DNA of 64,000 nt from DAOPKN01 sp035391225 (GTDB lineage Bacteria > Thermotogota > Thermotogae > MWEM01), in contig DAOPKN010000005.1 in assembly GCA_035391225.1 (NCBI GenBank), forward strand, positions 48,959 to 112,958. The letters are read 5' to 3'. Position numbers and translations under genes: made by a program. The notes beneath the pieces were generated by a model. That model ran no database searches. It was not told where the DNA came from and saw nothing but the letters and a program-made list of their open reading frames with translations. Shown in pieces: positions 41,742 to 50,770 of the stretch. How positions within the stretch are numbered: the first letter of the stretch is position 1; every line of letters begins with the position of its first letter.

Positions 41742-42449
41742 CTACGGGTTTTGAAGGAATCTGTCCACCGCCCACACCGGAAAACGAAAGGGATGGTCTC
41801 CCTTTTCCAGTCCATGGCCCTTCTCTACGCAAGTTGCCAGAACGGGAAGTTCGCAATGCTTGGACAGCTCTTCCATTTTTTCCTCGCCCTGCAAGATGAC
41901 TTCCACGGAAGTTGCTGGCCCCAGGTTGCTATTATGCACCAAACCGTCTACGGTAACCCGGGCTTTTTGCGAGAGCCGCCGAAGGTTCTCGGCCATCTCT
42001 TCACTGGAACGGGAAAAAGGACGGCGCGTGTTCACAACGTACAGCACCTTTTTGTGAACACCCAACAAAAAGCGAGAAAGCGAACCCAAAACGGTTGCAC
42101 CATCATCGTTTCCTCCGATATCCAGTACCGTGGTATATACGGGGTTTTGGATTACCCCCCCCACTTCCCCAATGACGATGGGCATGTCTGCATGCTTGAG
42201 GGCGCCTGGAGGAGAGATCACGCGAACCCCCCTCTTTTTCAAGGGGAACTGGAGATCGCGGGAACGGAAATAGGGGCTCACCGTGTCCAAGTCGACAAGT
42301 GCAACCTGGCGGTCCAACTCTGCAAGGTGCAAGGCCAGGTTGATCGCCAACTCGGTCTTCCCACAACCGAACATCCCGAAAAGGAGGAAAAGCCTTTGGT
42401 TTTCCGCAAAGCCGGCAATGTCGAAGGTTTGTGAATTTGTGCGCGTCAT
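41742..42449 (-). CDS. MinD/ParA-like P-loop ATPase in the oxidoreductase operon
   Basis: The 235-residue protein has a P-loop LLFGMFGCGKTELAINLAL (residues 21-39) and then ALVDLDTVSPYFRSRD and LDIGGNDDGATVLG, the order of switch motifs in the SIMIBI ATPase class. The loop reads GMFGCGKTE, lacking the signature deviant lysine of true ParA/MinD. The role is not known: a maturation or assembly factor for the iron-sulfur complex, or a sensor of its state, would fit its position between butyrate kinase and the ferredoxin subunit. It overlaps the butyrate kinase stop. Confidence 0.7.
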   Translation of the reverse strand: MTRTNSQTFDIAGFAENQRLFLLFGMFGCGKTELAINLALHLAELDRQVALVDLDTVSPYFRSRDLQFPLKKRGVRVISPPGALKHADMPIVIGEVGGVIQNPVYTTVLDIGGNDDGATVLGSLSRFLLGVHKKVLYVVNTRRPFSRSSEEMAENLRRLSQKARVTVDGLVHNSNLGPATSVEVILQGEEKMEELSKHCELPVLATCVEKGHGLEKGDHPFRFPVWAVDRFLQNP

Positions 42450-43537
42450 TGGCGAATCACGTTCTCCAAGTAGTGTTTCCCCTCTTCCTTGCCTTGCAGA
42501 ACCCGTAACGCGGCTTGGGCAAGTGCCTGTTCTTCGTCGCCACCGGGGAACACTTTTACCGGAGCAAGGAAGTGCACCATCTGCGTAATCCAGGGAACCA
42601 GGAACTGGTCATCGTAGGCCAACCCCCCGGTGAGCACGATGGCATCCACCTGCCCCTTGAGGACGGCCGCCATTTGCCCGATTGTCTTGCCAACTTGGTA
42701 CGCCATGGCATGGTACACTTCTTCCGCCTGCGCATCTCCCGAGCGGATGCGTTGCTGGATGTCCATTGCGCTATTTGTTCCCAAGTAGGCTACCAACCCC
42801 CCCTCGCCCTTGAGTTTCCTCTTGAGCTGGGGTAAACTGAATTTTCCGCTGAAGCAAAGGTCCACGAGCCCCGTTAGGGGAAGCGTGCCACTGCGTTCCG
42901 GTGAGAAGGGACCATCGCCGTCCAAGGCGTTGTTGACATCCACGACCTGTCCCCGTTGATGTGCGCCAATGGAAATCCCTCCGCCCATGTGCGCGACCAC
43001 GAAATTGCAACTCTCGTAGGCTTTTCCGAGTTCGCGGGCAGCGGAACGCGCGACGGCCTTTTGGTTCAGGGCATGGAAGATGGATTTGCGTTGGATGAGT
43101 GGGTGGCCGGAGTAGCGGGCAATCGGGCAAAGTTCATCCACGACAACCGGGTCGGCAATCAGGGCAGGGATACCTGTTCCCTTCACCAAAGATGCTGCCA
43201 GGATGGCACCCAGGTTCGAAGCATGTTCGCCATAGATCCCGGTACGCAGATCGGTGAGCATGGCCTCGTCCACATGGTACACACCACCTGGAATAGGTTT
43301 CACCAACCCTCCGCGACCGATCACCGCAGAAAAATCCGTGATATCCAACCCGGATTCCCCCAGGAAACCCAGGATGATCTCCTTGCGAAACGCGAACTGG
43401 TCCACCACGCGTTCAAACTGGTTGATCTGGCTTGCCTCGTGGCGCAGCGTTTGCTCCAAGAAAAGTTCGTCCTCTTTGAAAACCGCCAGCTTGGTCGAGG
43501 TAGACCCTGGATTGATCACCAAGATCGTCGCCCTCAT
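42446..43537 (-). CDS. buk: Butyrate kinase, copy 1
   Basis: Butyrate kinase makes ATP from an acyl phosphate and ADP. The 363-residue ASKHA-fold enzyme has INPGSTSTKLAVF at the N-terminus, NFVVAHMGGGISIGAHQRG in the middle and DAIVLTGGLAYDD near the C-terminus. By family it acts on butyryl, isobutyryl or isovaleryl phosphate. Its start overlaps the phosphotransbutyrylase stop, and its stop overlaps the P-loop ATPase gene. A second, clearly diverged copy lies on the other side of ptb. Confidence 0.93.
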   Translation of the reverse strand: MRATILVINPGSTSTKLAVFKEDELFLEQTLRHEASQINQFERVVDQFAFRKEIILGFLGESGLDITDFSAVIGRGGLVKPIPGGVYHVDEAMLTDLRTGIYGEHASNLGAILAASLVKGTGIPALIADPVVVDELCPIARYSGHPLIQRKSIFHALNQKAVARSAARELGKAYESCNFVVAHMGGGISIGAHQRGQVVDVNNALDGDGPFSPERSGTLPLTGLVDLCFSGKFSLPQLKRKLKGEGGLVAYLGTNSAMDIQQRIRSGDAQAEEVYHAMAYQVGKTIGQMAAVLKGQVDAIVLTGGLAYDDQFLVPWITQMVHFLAPVKVFPGGDEEQALAQAALRVLQGKEEGKHYLENVIRQ

Positions 43538-44439
43538 GCTTGTACCCCACCCAACGCGACGTTCAACGCGATGGAAAACATCTTGGTCTCGCTACTGTCC
43601 GCGCGTGATGTGACGATGAGCGGGACGCTTCCCCCAAGAATGGTTGTGGCAGCCCTGGCGTTTGCAAGGAACACAAGAGCCTTGTAGAGGATGTTGCCGG
43701 CCTCGATGTCCGGCATCAACAAGATATCTGCCTTTCCGGCGACCGGGCTTTCGATGCCTTTGTGCTTGGCAGCTTCCAGCGAAACAACGTTATCCAGCGC
43801 AAAAGGACCATCCACGATGCAGCCATCCAATTGGTGCCGCAGGTTCATCGTGGCCAACACCGCCGCATCCAAGGTGGCAGGCATCTTGGGGTTCACCACT
43901 TCCACCGCAGCAATCACACCCACCCGGGGTTCGGGATTTTGCAGCGCGTGGGCAAGCTGTACGGCGTTTCGAACCAGGTCCACCTTTTGCTCCAACGTGG
44001 GGGCGATCACCATACCCGGATCGGTGATGATGAGCAACCGGTCCAAGGTGGGAACTTCGAACACACCGCACAGGCTCATCGTGTTCCCCGTTCGGAAAGA
44101 GTACTGGCTTTCCAGGAGCACCTTCAGCAAGCTCCCCGTCTTGATGTTCCCCTTCATCAGGGTGTGTGCTCCGCCCTCGCTCACCAGACGAGCCGCAGCG
44201 TGTGCAGCTTGCACGGGGGAAGAACAATCTTTCAACGGGTAGTTCCCCGGCTCCTCTCCCAGTCCGCGTAACTTTGCGGCGATCTGCGCTTGGGGTCCGA
44301 AAAGCACGAAGTCAGCAAGCCCTTCCCTACGGGCATCCGCGACAGCCTGAAGTACCGATTCCTCTTCTGCAGCCACCACCGCAATCGTGGCTTGCTTTCC
44401 CTTGGCCAATTCCAATACTTGTTCGATCTTCCGTATCAT
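43534..44439 (-). CDS. ptb: Phosphate butyryltransferase
   Basis: Phosphotransbutyrylase exchanges CoA for phosphate on acyl-CoA, feeding butyrate kinase. The 301-residue protein has HTLMKGNIKTGSLLKVLL, LLIITDPGMVIAPTLEQK and LLMPDIEAGNILYKAL, all family marks. The ATG at 44439 overlaps the stop of the second butyrate kinase. With the oxidoreductase it completes a 2-oxoacid to fatty acid route that yields ATP. Confidence 0.94.
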   Translation of the reverse strand: MIRKIEQVLELAKGKQATIAVVAAEEESVLQAVADARREGLADFVLFGPQAQIAAKLRGLGEEPGNYPLKDCSSPVQAAHAAARLVSEGGAHTLMKGNIKTGSLLKVLLESQYSFRTGNTMSLCGVFEVPTLDRLLIITDPGMVIAPTLEQKVDLVRNAVQLAHALQNPEPRVGVIAAVEVVNPKMPATLDAAVLATMNLRHQLDGCIVDGPFALDNVVSLEAAKHKGIESPVAGKADILLMPDIEAGNILYKALVFLANARAATTILGGSVPLIVTSRADSSETKMFSIALNVALGGVQA

Positions 44440-45515
44440 TCTTTCACTCCTTGAAAAACAAAGGTCCTGGAATCCTCTTGGCCTTCCAGGACCCGCAAAG
44501 TCCCCGTAGCAAGGGCCTCTAGCTCGTCTTCTCCCGGAACAAGTGTGACCAGGGCAAAACGAGACACGTACCCTTTTATCTTTTCCACGAATTCCACGTG
44601 GTGGGCAATACCACCCGTCAAGATGATCGCGTCGATGTTTCCTTCCAGCACTGCGCACATTCCACCGATCTCCTTGCTAATCTGGAAAGCCATGGCTTCG
44701 ATGACCTCCGCGGCGTGGGGATCATTTCGTCCCATATCGTACGCTTTTTGGAAGCTATTGGTGTTGAGGTAGGCAGTAAGCCCACCTCTCTTGGTGAACA
44801 GTCGCTTGAGTTCCTTGTGTGCATACTCCCCGGAAAACGCCATCTTCACCACGTCGCCACATGGCAATGCGCCGGTTCGCTCGGGGCTGAACGGCCCCTC
44901 GTCGTTGGCGTTGTTCACGTCCACCAAGCGCCCGCGTCGCTGCGCGCCGATGGAGATACCCCCACCCAGATGGGCAACCACGAAATTGCATTCCGCGTAA
45001 GGTTTTCCGATTTCGCGGGCCACCTTGCGCGACACGGCCTTCATGTTCAACGCGTGTAACAAGCTTTTGCGGGGAATCTCGGGCAACCCGGAGTAGCGGG
45101 AAAGGGCATGGAACTCGTCCACAGACACCGGATCGGTGATAAAAGCTGGCTTGTGTACCGTTGTCGCAAACTCCCACGCAAGCACAGCCGCCAAGTTGGA
45201 GGCATGTTCCACGGGCGAATGGTCTTTCAAGTACTCCACCATCTGTTCGTTCACCCGGTAGGTGCCGCTCTCGAGGGGCGGTAAAATTCCCCCGCGCGCG
45301 GCGAAAGCATCGAATTGGGACAGTTCGTACCCTGCATGATCCAGGAACTCCAAGATGTTTTTCTTGCGGAGGGGAACCTGCTGCATGAGGGATCCCAGGG
45401 TGGCCAATCGATCGCCATCATGCGCAATGCTCTGCTTGGTCACCAGGTGGTCGCCGTCGTAGATGGCAAGCTTGGTGGACGTCGACCCGGGGTTTATGGA
45501 AAGAACCAACGGCAT
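44436..45515 (-). CDS. buk: Butyrate kinase, copy 2
   Basis: The 359-residue kinase has SINPGSTSTKLAIYDGD, NFVVAHLGGGISIGAQRRG and DAIILTGGIAHHVEF. Catalytic motifs are intact in both copies, so they may differ in chain-length preference. The ATG at 45515 lies one base before the aminotransferase stop; the nearest ribosome site (GGAG) is 13 bases away, suggesting coupling. Confidence 0.93.
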   Translation of the reverse strand: MPLVLSINPGSTSTKLAIYDGDHLVTKQSIAHDGDRLATLGSLMQQVPLRKKNILEFLDHAGYELSQFDAFAARGGILPPLESGTYRVNEQMVEYLKDHSPVEHASNLAAVLAWEFATTVHKPAFITDPVSVDEFHALSRYSGLPEIPRKSLLHALNMKAVSRKVAREIGKPYAECNFVVAHLGGGISIGAQRRGRLVDVNNANDEGPFSPERTGALPCGDVVKMAFSGEYAHKELKRLFTKRGGLTAYLNTNSFQKAYDMGRNDPHAAEVIEAMAFQISKEIGGMCAVLEGNIDAIILTGGIAHHVEFVEKIKGYVSRFALVTLVPGEDELEALATGTLRVLEGQEDSRTFVFQGVKE

Positions 45516-45516
45516 C

Positions 45517-46770
45517 TTAGTCCCCGTTCTCCTTTTGGTACGCATCGATGGCATCTGCGAGGCGCACGACACCTTCCTGGATTTCCGCTTCCGAGGGCAA
45601 GCAGAAGGAAAGGCGCATGCAATTGCCGTTGCTCTTCCCGTCCACCGAAAAGGCGGAACCGGGAATGAAAATAACCTTGCGTTCCTTGGCATATTCCAGC
45701 AACTCCACGGTATCGATGTGCTTGGGCAGGCAAACCCAGGTAAACAAGCCGCCACAGGGATTGGTCCAGGTGGTTCCCTCGAAATGGATCAAGTGTTTCT
45801 CGAAAGACTCCAGCATCACATCCCGTTTTGCCGCGTACACCTTCAAGGAGTTCTGCAAGACCTTCAATGGATCGTGGCGTTCCAAGTAACGCGCGGTAAG
45901 GCGTTGCAAAAGGGGAGATGTACACAGGTCCGCTGCTTGCTTTCCCATCACGATTTTGCGTACGACGTGGCGGTTTCCGATGACCATTCCCATGCGCAAC
46001 CCAGGGGATAACACCTTGCTGAAGGTGTTTAGCAACAAAACCTGCTCCTGCAAACCACGTTGTTGCGCCAGGTGGTAAATCGTGGGAATCTTCTCTCCCT
46101 CGAAGCGAAGCAAACCGTAAGGGTCGTCTTCGATGACGGGGATCTTGTACTTCTCGGCGATATCCAGGATATGGTGACGCTTTTCCAGGCTCAACGTCAG
46201 ACCGGTGGGATTGTCGAAGTTGCTCACCACGTACAGGAACTTGAAGCGCTCCAGCTCGTCGGCGCTCATCTTTTCCAGGCTATTCTCCAAGATCTGCAAA
46301 TTGGGGCCATCTGGTTCCATGGGCAAGTTGATGAACTTGGGGGCGCGAATGCGAAAGGCACTGGCGGCTCCCAAGTACACTGGGTCGACGATGGCGCAGA
46401 TACTGTCTTCGTCGAGGAACATGCGCCCGATGAGGTCCAACGCCTGCTGGGAACCGGAGGTAATCACGATCTGGTCGTCGCTCAACCCGTGGATGTTTTC
46501 ATGACGCTTGAGGTATTCCAAGTACTGCTGCTTGAGCAACGGGTCACCCTCGGTGGTTCCGTATTGCAGCGTGATTTGGTACTCCTCCAGAACGATCTCA
46601 CGCGCAATTTCGGCAAGCTCAGCTCGCGGGAAGGTTTCCGGGTCGGGCACCCCCCCACCGAAAGAAATGAGCCCAGGGATGCTTGTCGCCTTGAGCAGTT
46701 CCCGGATAATATTCGCAGTGGTGCGTTTCGCGATCTTCGAAAGTTTTGATTCGATGACATCTCCGTTCAT
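45517..46770 (-). CDS. PLP-dependent aminotransferase, class I (2-aminoadipate/aromatic type)
   Basis: The 417-residue enzyme is a fold-type I aminotransferase. The PLP lysine is in NTFSKVLSPGLRMG and the cofactor region shows SNFDNPTGLTLS and EDDPYGLLRFEG. The N-terminal segment GLISFGGGVPDPETFP is typical of the LysN/KAT-II group, which has broad specificity for 2-aminoadipate, aromatic and branched-chain amino acids. It is the first gene of the nine-gene operon and supplies the 2-oxoacid for the downstream oxidoreductase. ATG at 46770 has GGAGGTG upstream. Confidence 0.9.
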   Translation of the reverse strand: MNGDVIESKLSKIAKRTTANIIRELLKATSIPGLISFGGGVPDPETFPRAELAEIAREIVLEEYQITLQYGTTEGDPLLKQQYLEYLKRHENIHGLSDDQIVITSGSQQALDLIGRMFLDEDSICAIVDPVYLGAASAFRIRAPKFINLPMEPDGPNLQILENSLEKMSADELERFKFLYVVSNFDNPTGLTLSLEKRHHILDIAEKYKIPVIEDDPYGLLRFEGEKIPTIYHLAQQRGLQEQVLLLNTFSKVLSPGLRMGMVIGNRHVVRKIVMGKQAADLCTSPLLQRLTARYLERHDPLKVLQNSLKVYAAKRDVMLESFEKHLIHFEGTTWTNPCGGLFTWVCLPKHIDTVELLEYAKERKVIFIPGSAFSVDGKSNGNCMRLSFCLPSEAEIQEGVVRLADAIDAYQKENGD

Positions 46771-46813
46771 TTGAACACCTCCATACCAGTTTCCCGATTT
46801 TGCTTTCACTACC

Positions 46814-46819
46814 ATTGTA
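46814..46819 (-). promoter_or_regulatory. Probable -10 of the amino-acid fermentation operon
   Basis: On the minus strand the sequence reads TTTGATACAATGG; TACAAT is a good -10 about 45 bases before the aminotransferase start. The -35 is not clear. Confidence 0.4.
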
Positions 46820-46977
46820 TCAAAGCCAACGGGAAAAGAGCAAAAAAAGGGGCAAATTCTTATATTCTAATGAACTAACTTGCAGAAAAGAAAGAACATG
46901 CTCCGCCCACTCGTGCAAAAAAATTCACCGAGAAAAAAATTGCAGGTGCAACCGGAGAAGGATTTTCGAGAGATTTG

Positions 46978-47001
46978 CCCCAAAAAGGTGTACCATTGGG
47001 G
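46978..47001 (+). other. Leader stem-loop before the ion transporter gene
   Basis: CCCCAA at 46978-46983 pairs with TTGGGG at 46996-47001 across a 12-base loop, some 30 bases before the start codon. The 263-base stretch 46771-47033 holds this, the -10 above and a TTGCA-GG-TGCAA palindrome near 46940-46951; no gene is seen. A control role is possible only by position. Confidence 0.3.
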
Positions 47002-47033
47002 TGAGGCTTTTTGATGGGGGAGGGATTCAAGAC

Positions 47034-48386
47034 ATGCTGATCATTTTCCAGCTGCTGGTACTGTGCCTGCTCATCTGGGTGTACTACAACCTCATCACCG
47101 GTCACATGAGCAAGGCAGCTTCCGCCTTTGCTGCCGGGGCGCTGGTGTTGTCGTTCAACTCCATCTTCCAACTGGTACCCGGCCTTGACCTGGAACACCT
47201 CAGCCAGTTCGTGGATTTCAAGACCATTTCCCTTCTCGTGGGAATGATGTTGCTGATGCCCTTCGTGGAGAAATCGGGTTTCTTCCATTACATCGCTATC
47301 CAGGTGGTTCGCCTCAGCAAGGGAAGCTTGCTCGGGCTTTTCGTGATCACTTCCGTTGCCGTGGCGTTGAGTTCCGCCTTCTTGAACAACGTGAGCACGG
47401 TAATGGTGTTTGTTCCCGTGATCCTCGCCATCCTCGACAGTATCGGCAAAAAACCATTTCCCTTCCTGATGATGATCGTGCTTTCTGCCAACCTTGGGGG
47501 AACAGCGACGCTCATCGGCGACCCCCCCAACATGATCATCGGCTTCGCGGCGAATAAGTCTTTCAGCGCGTTCCTGGTGAACGTTGCTCCCGCGGTGCTT
47601 CTTTCGCTTGCGGTCGTGCTGTGGATGATCCTCCGCAGGGAAAAAGGTTTCTTCCAGCTGGATGCCGAGGAAAAGAAGGCACTGCAATCCTTTCGAAACC
47701 AAGACCCCAAAAGTGCCATCCGGGACAAGAAGCTGATGTTCCAATCCCTCGGGGTCTTCGCGGGTGCCATCATCGGGTTCATGCTTCCCCCGAGCTGGGG
47801 CGTGGATCCCGCCATCGTATCGCTGATCGCGGGGTCGATCCTGTTGATCATGCTAAAAACCGACACCCCAACCATGGAGGAAATCCTCAAGAAAATGGAA
47901 TGGGGAACCCTCTTCTTTTTCATCGGCATGTTCACCCTGGTGTTTGCCCTACAGCAACTGGGATTCATCGATGGAATTGGAAAGCTGTTCCTGGCCCTCG
48001 GGGAAATGGGAGGCGCCTCCCCCGTTCTTGCAAACATCCTGCTGCTATTGACCATGGTTTGGATTCCCCTTTTTGCCGCGGGGATCATGGGTGCCGTTCC
48101 CATTGCCATGATCATGGTGCCCATCGTGCATTCACTTCTCCAACGGGCAGCGGAAGCCTCGATCGCCATTTCCCCGGATATCTGGTGGGCCCTCGTGCTG
48201 GGGGCTTGCTACGGGGGAAACCTCACGTTGGTGGCGGCAGCTGCAAACATCGTGGTTGCCGGAATGGTGGAAAGGATGCCAACGGGAAGGATGACGTTCC
48301 CCACTTTCTTTCGTTACAGCTTCCCGCTGGTGATGGCCTCGGGGATCGTGGCTTCTGGCTACATCCTACTGAAGTACCTGCTGTAG
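47034..48386 (+). CDS. ArsB/NhaD-family ion transporter (IT superfamily)
   Basis: The 450-residue membrane protein has about eleven helices and the family segments LSSAFLNNVSTVMVFVPV and GGTATLIGDPPNMIIG, both in the first half; a second inverted copy of the fold contains GACYGGNLTLVAAAANIVV. This superfamily includes Na+/H+ antiporters (NhaD), arsenite pumps (ArsB) and carboxylate carriers, and the substrate cannot be told apart by eye. The ATG at 47034 follows GGGGGAGGG. It is convergent with the glutamate aminomutase gene; AGAACC-CGGT-GGTTCT at 48385-48400 forms a small hairpin between them. Confidence 0.85.
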   Translation: MLIIFQLLVLCLLIWVYYNLITGHMSKAASAFAAGALVLSFNSIFQLVPGLDLEHLSQFVDFKTISLLVGMMLLMPFVEKSGFFHYIAIQVVRLSKGSLLGLFVITSVAVALSSAFLNNVSTVMVFVPVILAILDSIGKKPFPFLMMIVLSANLGGTATLIGDPPNMIIGFAANKSFSAFLVNVAPAVLLSLAVVLWMILRREKGFFQLDAEEKKALQSFRNQDPKSAIRDKKLMFQSLGVFAGAIIGFMLPPSWGVDPAIVSLIAGSILLIMLKTDTPTMEEILKKMEWGTLFFFIGMFTLVFALQQLGFIDGIGKLFLALGEMGGASPVLANILLLLTMVWIPLFAAGIMGAVPIAMIMVPIVHSLLQRAAEASIAISPDIWWALVLGACYGGNLTLVAAAANIVVAGMVERMPTGRMTFPTFFRYSFPLVMASGIVASGYILLKYLL

Positions 48387-48399
48387 AACCCGGTGGTTC

Positions 48400-49659
48400 T
48401 TAGATTTCCAACGGCTTGGTCTCGTGATCCTCGTAGCGAATCATGCGGCCTTCCCAGGTACGGATGGTGATGTACCCCTTTCCACGAGATACCAGGTATT
48501 GGGGGAGAAGGGGTGTCTTGCCGTACCCCCCCGGGGCGTTCACGATGAAAGTGGGAATGGCAAGACCCGAGGTGTACCCCCGCAGGTATTCCATGATCTC
48601 CAAACCATCGTCCACGGAAGTGTTGAAATGCGTAGTGCCCCGCACGTGCTTGGCGTGGAAGATGTAGTAGGGGCGTACACGCACCTTCAAAAGGTCCTGG
48701 TTGAGCTTTTTCATCACGAAACGATCGTTGTTGATGCCGTTGAGCAACACCGCCTGGTTTCCCAGTGGGATTCCCGCGTTTGCCAGTCTTTCGCAGGCTT
48801 GCTTCATCTCGAAGGTGATTTCTTTCGGGTGGTTGGTGTGCGTGTTGATGTACAGCGGATGGTATTTCTGGAGCATGTCCACGAGTTCCTCGTCGATTCT
48901 CTGCGGCATGGTCACCAGGGTGCGCGAACCGATACGGATGATTTCCACATGCTCGATTTGCCGCAAAGCCCGCACGATCTTTTCCAAGTGGGGGGTGGGA
49001 AGGGTGAGAGGATCGCCACCGGTGATGAGTACATCGCGGATCTCCGGGTTTTGGCGGATGTAGGCGATGGACTCCTCGATTTCTTCCATCGGGCGGGGTA
49101 CATCCTTCTCCCCGATATTGCGCCTTCTCTGGCAATGGCGGCAGTACATCGCGCATTCGTTGGTGACGTAGATGATCAACCGATCCGGGTAGCGCCGCGT
49201 GATCGCCCCCGCCGGGTTGGTATATTCCTCCGACATCGGGTCAAGTTGACCTTTCTTGCGCGAAATTTCGTGGCGTGTGGGTACACCCATCAGCCGAATG
49301 GGGCCCAAGGGTTCGTCGATGTCCATGAGGCTGGCGTAGTAAGGGGAAAGGGCCCAGCGATAGACCTTGCCCACCTGCTCCACGGCTTCCCGTACTTCCG
49401 GGGTGAGGTTCAAGATCTTTCCCAGGGTTTCCACGTCACGGATGCGGTTGCGAAGCTGCCAACGCCAATCGTCCCACTCTTGCTGGCTACCACCCAGTAC
49501 CTGCAAGATGCGTTCCTTGTTTCGGGCAAATTCCTCCGCCAAGTCCATGCCATTGGGAATCTTTTTCTTGGCCTCCAAGTAATTGGAGATTCTCTTTTTT
49601 AGGACCTCTGCCCTTTCCAGCGAAACGGCGCGCCGGTCCTTTTTCTCGTTTCCGCTCAT
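48400..49659 (-). CDS. eam: Glutamate 2,3-aminomutase (radical SAM, PLP)
   Basis: The 419-residue protein is a radical-SAM aminomutase: cysteines 169, 173 and 176 in CAMYCRHCQRRRNIG bind the [4Fe-4S] cluster and Lys381 in NAPGGYGK binds PLP. Lysine 2,3-aminomutase holds the substrate lysine side chain with two Asp (293 and 330 in the clostridial enzyme). Here these are Lys337 (FHAKHV) and Asn374 (FIVNAPGG), the pair known from glutamate 2,3-aminomutase. The enzyme would make beta-glutamate, an osmolyte of halotolerant and thermophilic microbes. ATG at 49659 has AAAGGAGG. It stands alone on its transcript. Confidence 0.88.
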   Translation of the reverse strand: MSGNEKKDRRAVSLERAEVLKKRISNYLEAKKKIPNGMDLAEEFARNKERILQVLGGSQQEWDDWRWQLRNRIRDVETLGKILNLTPEVREAVEQVGKVYRWALSPYYASLMDIDEPLGPIRLMGVPTRHEISRKKGQLDPMSEEYTNPAGAITRRYPDRLIIYVTNECAMYCRHCQRRRNIGEKDVPRPMEEIEESIAYIRQNPEIRDVLITGGDPLTLPTPHLEKIVRALRQIEHVEIIRIGSRTLVTMPQRIDEELVDMLQKYHPLYINTHTNHPKEITFEMKQACERLANAGIPLGNQAVLLNGINNDRFVMKKLNQDLLKVRVRPYYIFHAKHVRGTTHFNTSVDDGLEIMEYLRGYTSGLAIPTFIVNAPGGYGKTPLLPQYLVSRGKGYITIRTWEGRMIRYEDHETKPLEI

Positions 49660-49706
49660 TCTTTCCTCCTTTCAAAATCACATCACTCAAAATGACACCA
49701 CGGGAC

Positions 49707-49795
49707 GGCCCGGTAAAACCGGACCTTTTGGCAAAACAAAAAGCTCCGCCCGTGGCGAAAATGCTTTTGTATTCACATACTCTGGCGAAAAATGC
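49707..49795 (-). other. Leader region of eam with stem-loop and direct repeats
   Basis: GGCCCGGTAAAACCGGACC (49707-49725) forms a hairpin without a T tail. TGGCGAAAATGC (49753-49764) and TGGCGAAAAATGC (49783-49795) are direct repeats 30 bases apart, a possible regulator site. No gene lies in 49660-49815. Confidence 0.3.
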
Positions 49796-49815
49796 GTGTG
49801 TTTTCCGGGTGAGCC

Positions 49816-50679
49816 TTAGAGCGAATCCCAGATTTCGGTGACCAGGTTCTGGGTCACCTGCCGTCGATACCGGGCGGTGGATCGAACGTCCCCGATGGGG
49901 GAAATCTTTTCCGCAATCGATGTGCGGACCTTTTCAAGGGTTGCGGCGTCACAGTGTGAGCCTGCCAGTTGGCCTTCCAGCTGGTGAAAACGAACGACAA
50001 CGGGTGCAACCGAACCCGCGGCCAGCCGGATTTCTTCGATCACGAGTGGTTTTCCGGGTTCGTGGTCTTCCTCAGCGGCAAGCAACATACCAATGCTGGC
50101 AATGCTGATTGCCATAGCCTTTCGCTGCCCCACCTTCTTGAACCAGCTTCGGAAACGCTTGGGGGGTTTGGGCAACCAAATGGAGTGAATCCATTCACGT
50201 GAAACATCCAACGAAGTTTTTCCCGGACCGACGATGAAATCTTCCACTGTTTGGTTTCGGAAGGAACCATCGGAAGCGTGGATTTCCAACTGCGCATCCA
50301 GCAAAACCAGTGCAAGCACGACGTCTCCAGCAGGAGATGCGTTGACCACGTTGCCTACGGGAGTTCCCCTGTTACGAATTTGCACGGACCCCACCTCGTT
50401 GGCGGCCTGGCGCAGCAAGGGGAAATGCTGGGCAATAGCGTGGCTTCCCAACAGGTGGGAATGCGTAACCCCTGCCAGTAACCGGAACCCCTCGGGTTCC
50501 TCCTCGATCGCATCGAAACCTTTCAAGTTTTGCAAGCTGATCAACTTCGTGGCGGGTAGCTTCCCCAAACGGCGTTTCACCAAAAGGTCGGTTCCGCCGT
50601 TCAAGATCACGCTTCCAGCTCCCAATTCCTGCAATAGGGCTTTCTCGGATGTGGGAAAAACCACTTGCAAACTGTCCAT
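49816..50679 (-). CDS. FAD-binding subunit of a molybdenum hydroxylase (xanthine dehydrogenase type)
   Basis: The 287-residue protein matches the medium (FAD) subunit: ILNGGTDLLVKRRLG near residue 28, then QAANEVGSVQIRNRGTPVGNV and NASPAGDVVLALVLLDA, and a C-terminal CO dehydrogenase flavoprotein-like domain. The usual GGN of the FAD loop is VGN here. The molybdopterin and [2Fe-2S] subunits are not next to it, so partners must be elsewhere or it works alone. ATG at 50679 follows GGAGGAAG; TATAAT on the minus strand at 50710-50715 is its likely -10. Confidence 0.85.
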   Translation of the reverse strand: MDSLQVVFPTSEKALLQELGAGSVILNGGTDLLVKRRLGKLPATKLISLQNLKGFDAIEEEPEGFRLLAGVTHSHLLGSHAIAQHFPLLRQAANEVGSVQIRNRGTPVGNVVNASPAGDVVLALVLLDAQLEIHASDGSFRNQTVEDFIVGPGKTSLDVSREWIHSIWLPKPPKRFRSWFKKVGQRKAMAISIASIGMLLAAEEDHEPGKPLVIEEIRLAAGSVAPVVVRFHQLEGQLAGSHCDAATLEKVRTSIAEKISPIGDVRSTARYRRQVTQNLVTEIWDSL

Positions 50680-50770
50680 ACGCTTCCTCCGGGTTCCGTG
50701 ATTTCCTTCATTATACCATATTCCAGGAAGGGGGGTGGGAAGAATGGCATCGCCAAATCCTACCACCCGT

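Noticed and set aside
46975..46996. TTGCCC and TACCAT as a promoter for the ion transporter
   Set aside because: The spacer is only 10 bases, too short for a sigma-70 promoter.
48400..49659. Lysine 2,3-aminomutase label
   Set aside because: The two Asp that select lysine are Lys and Asn, the glutamate-specific pair.
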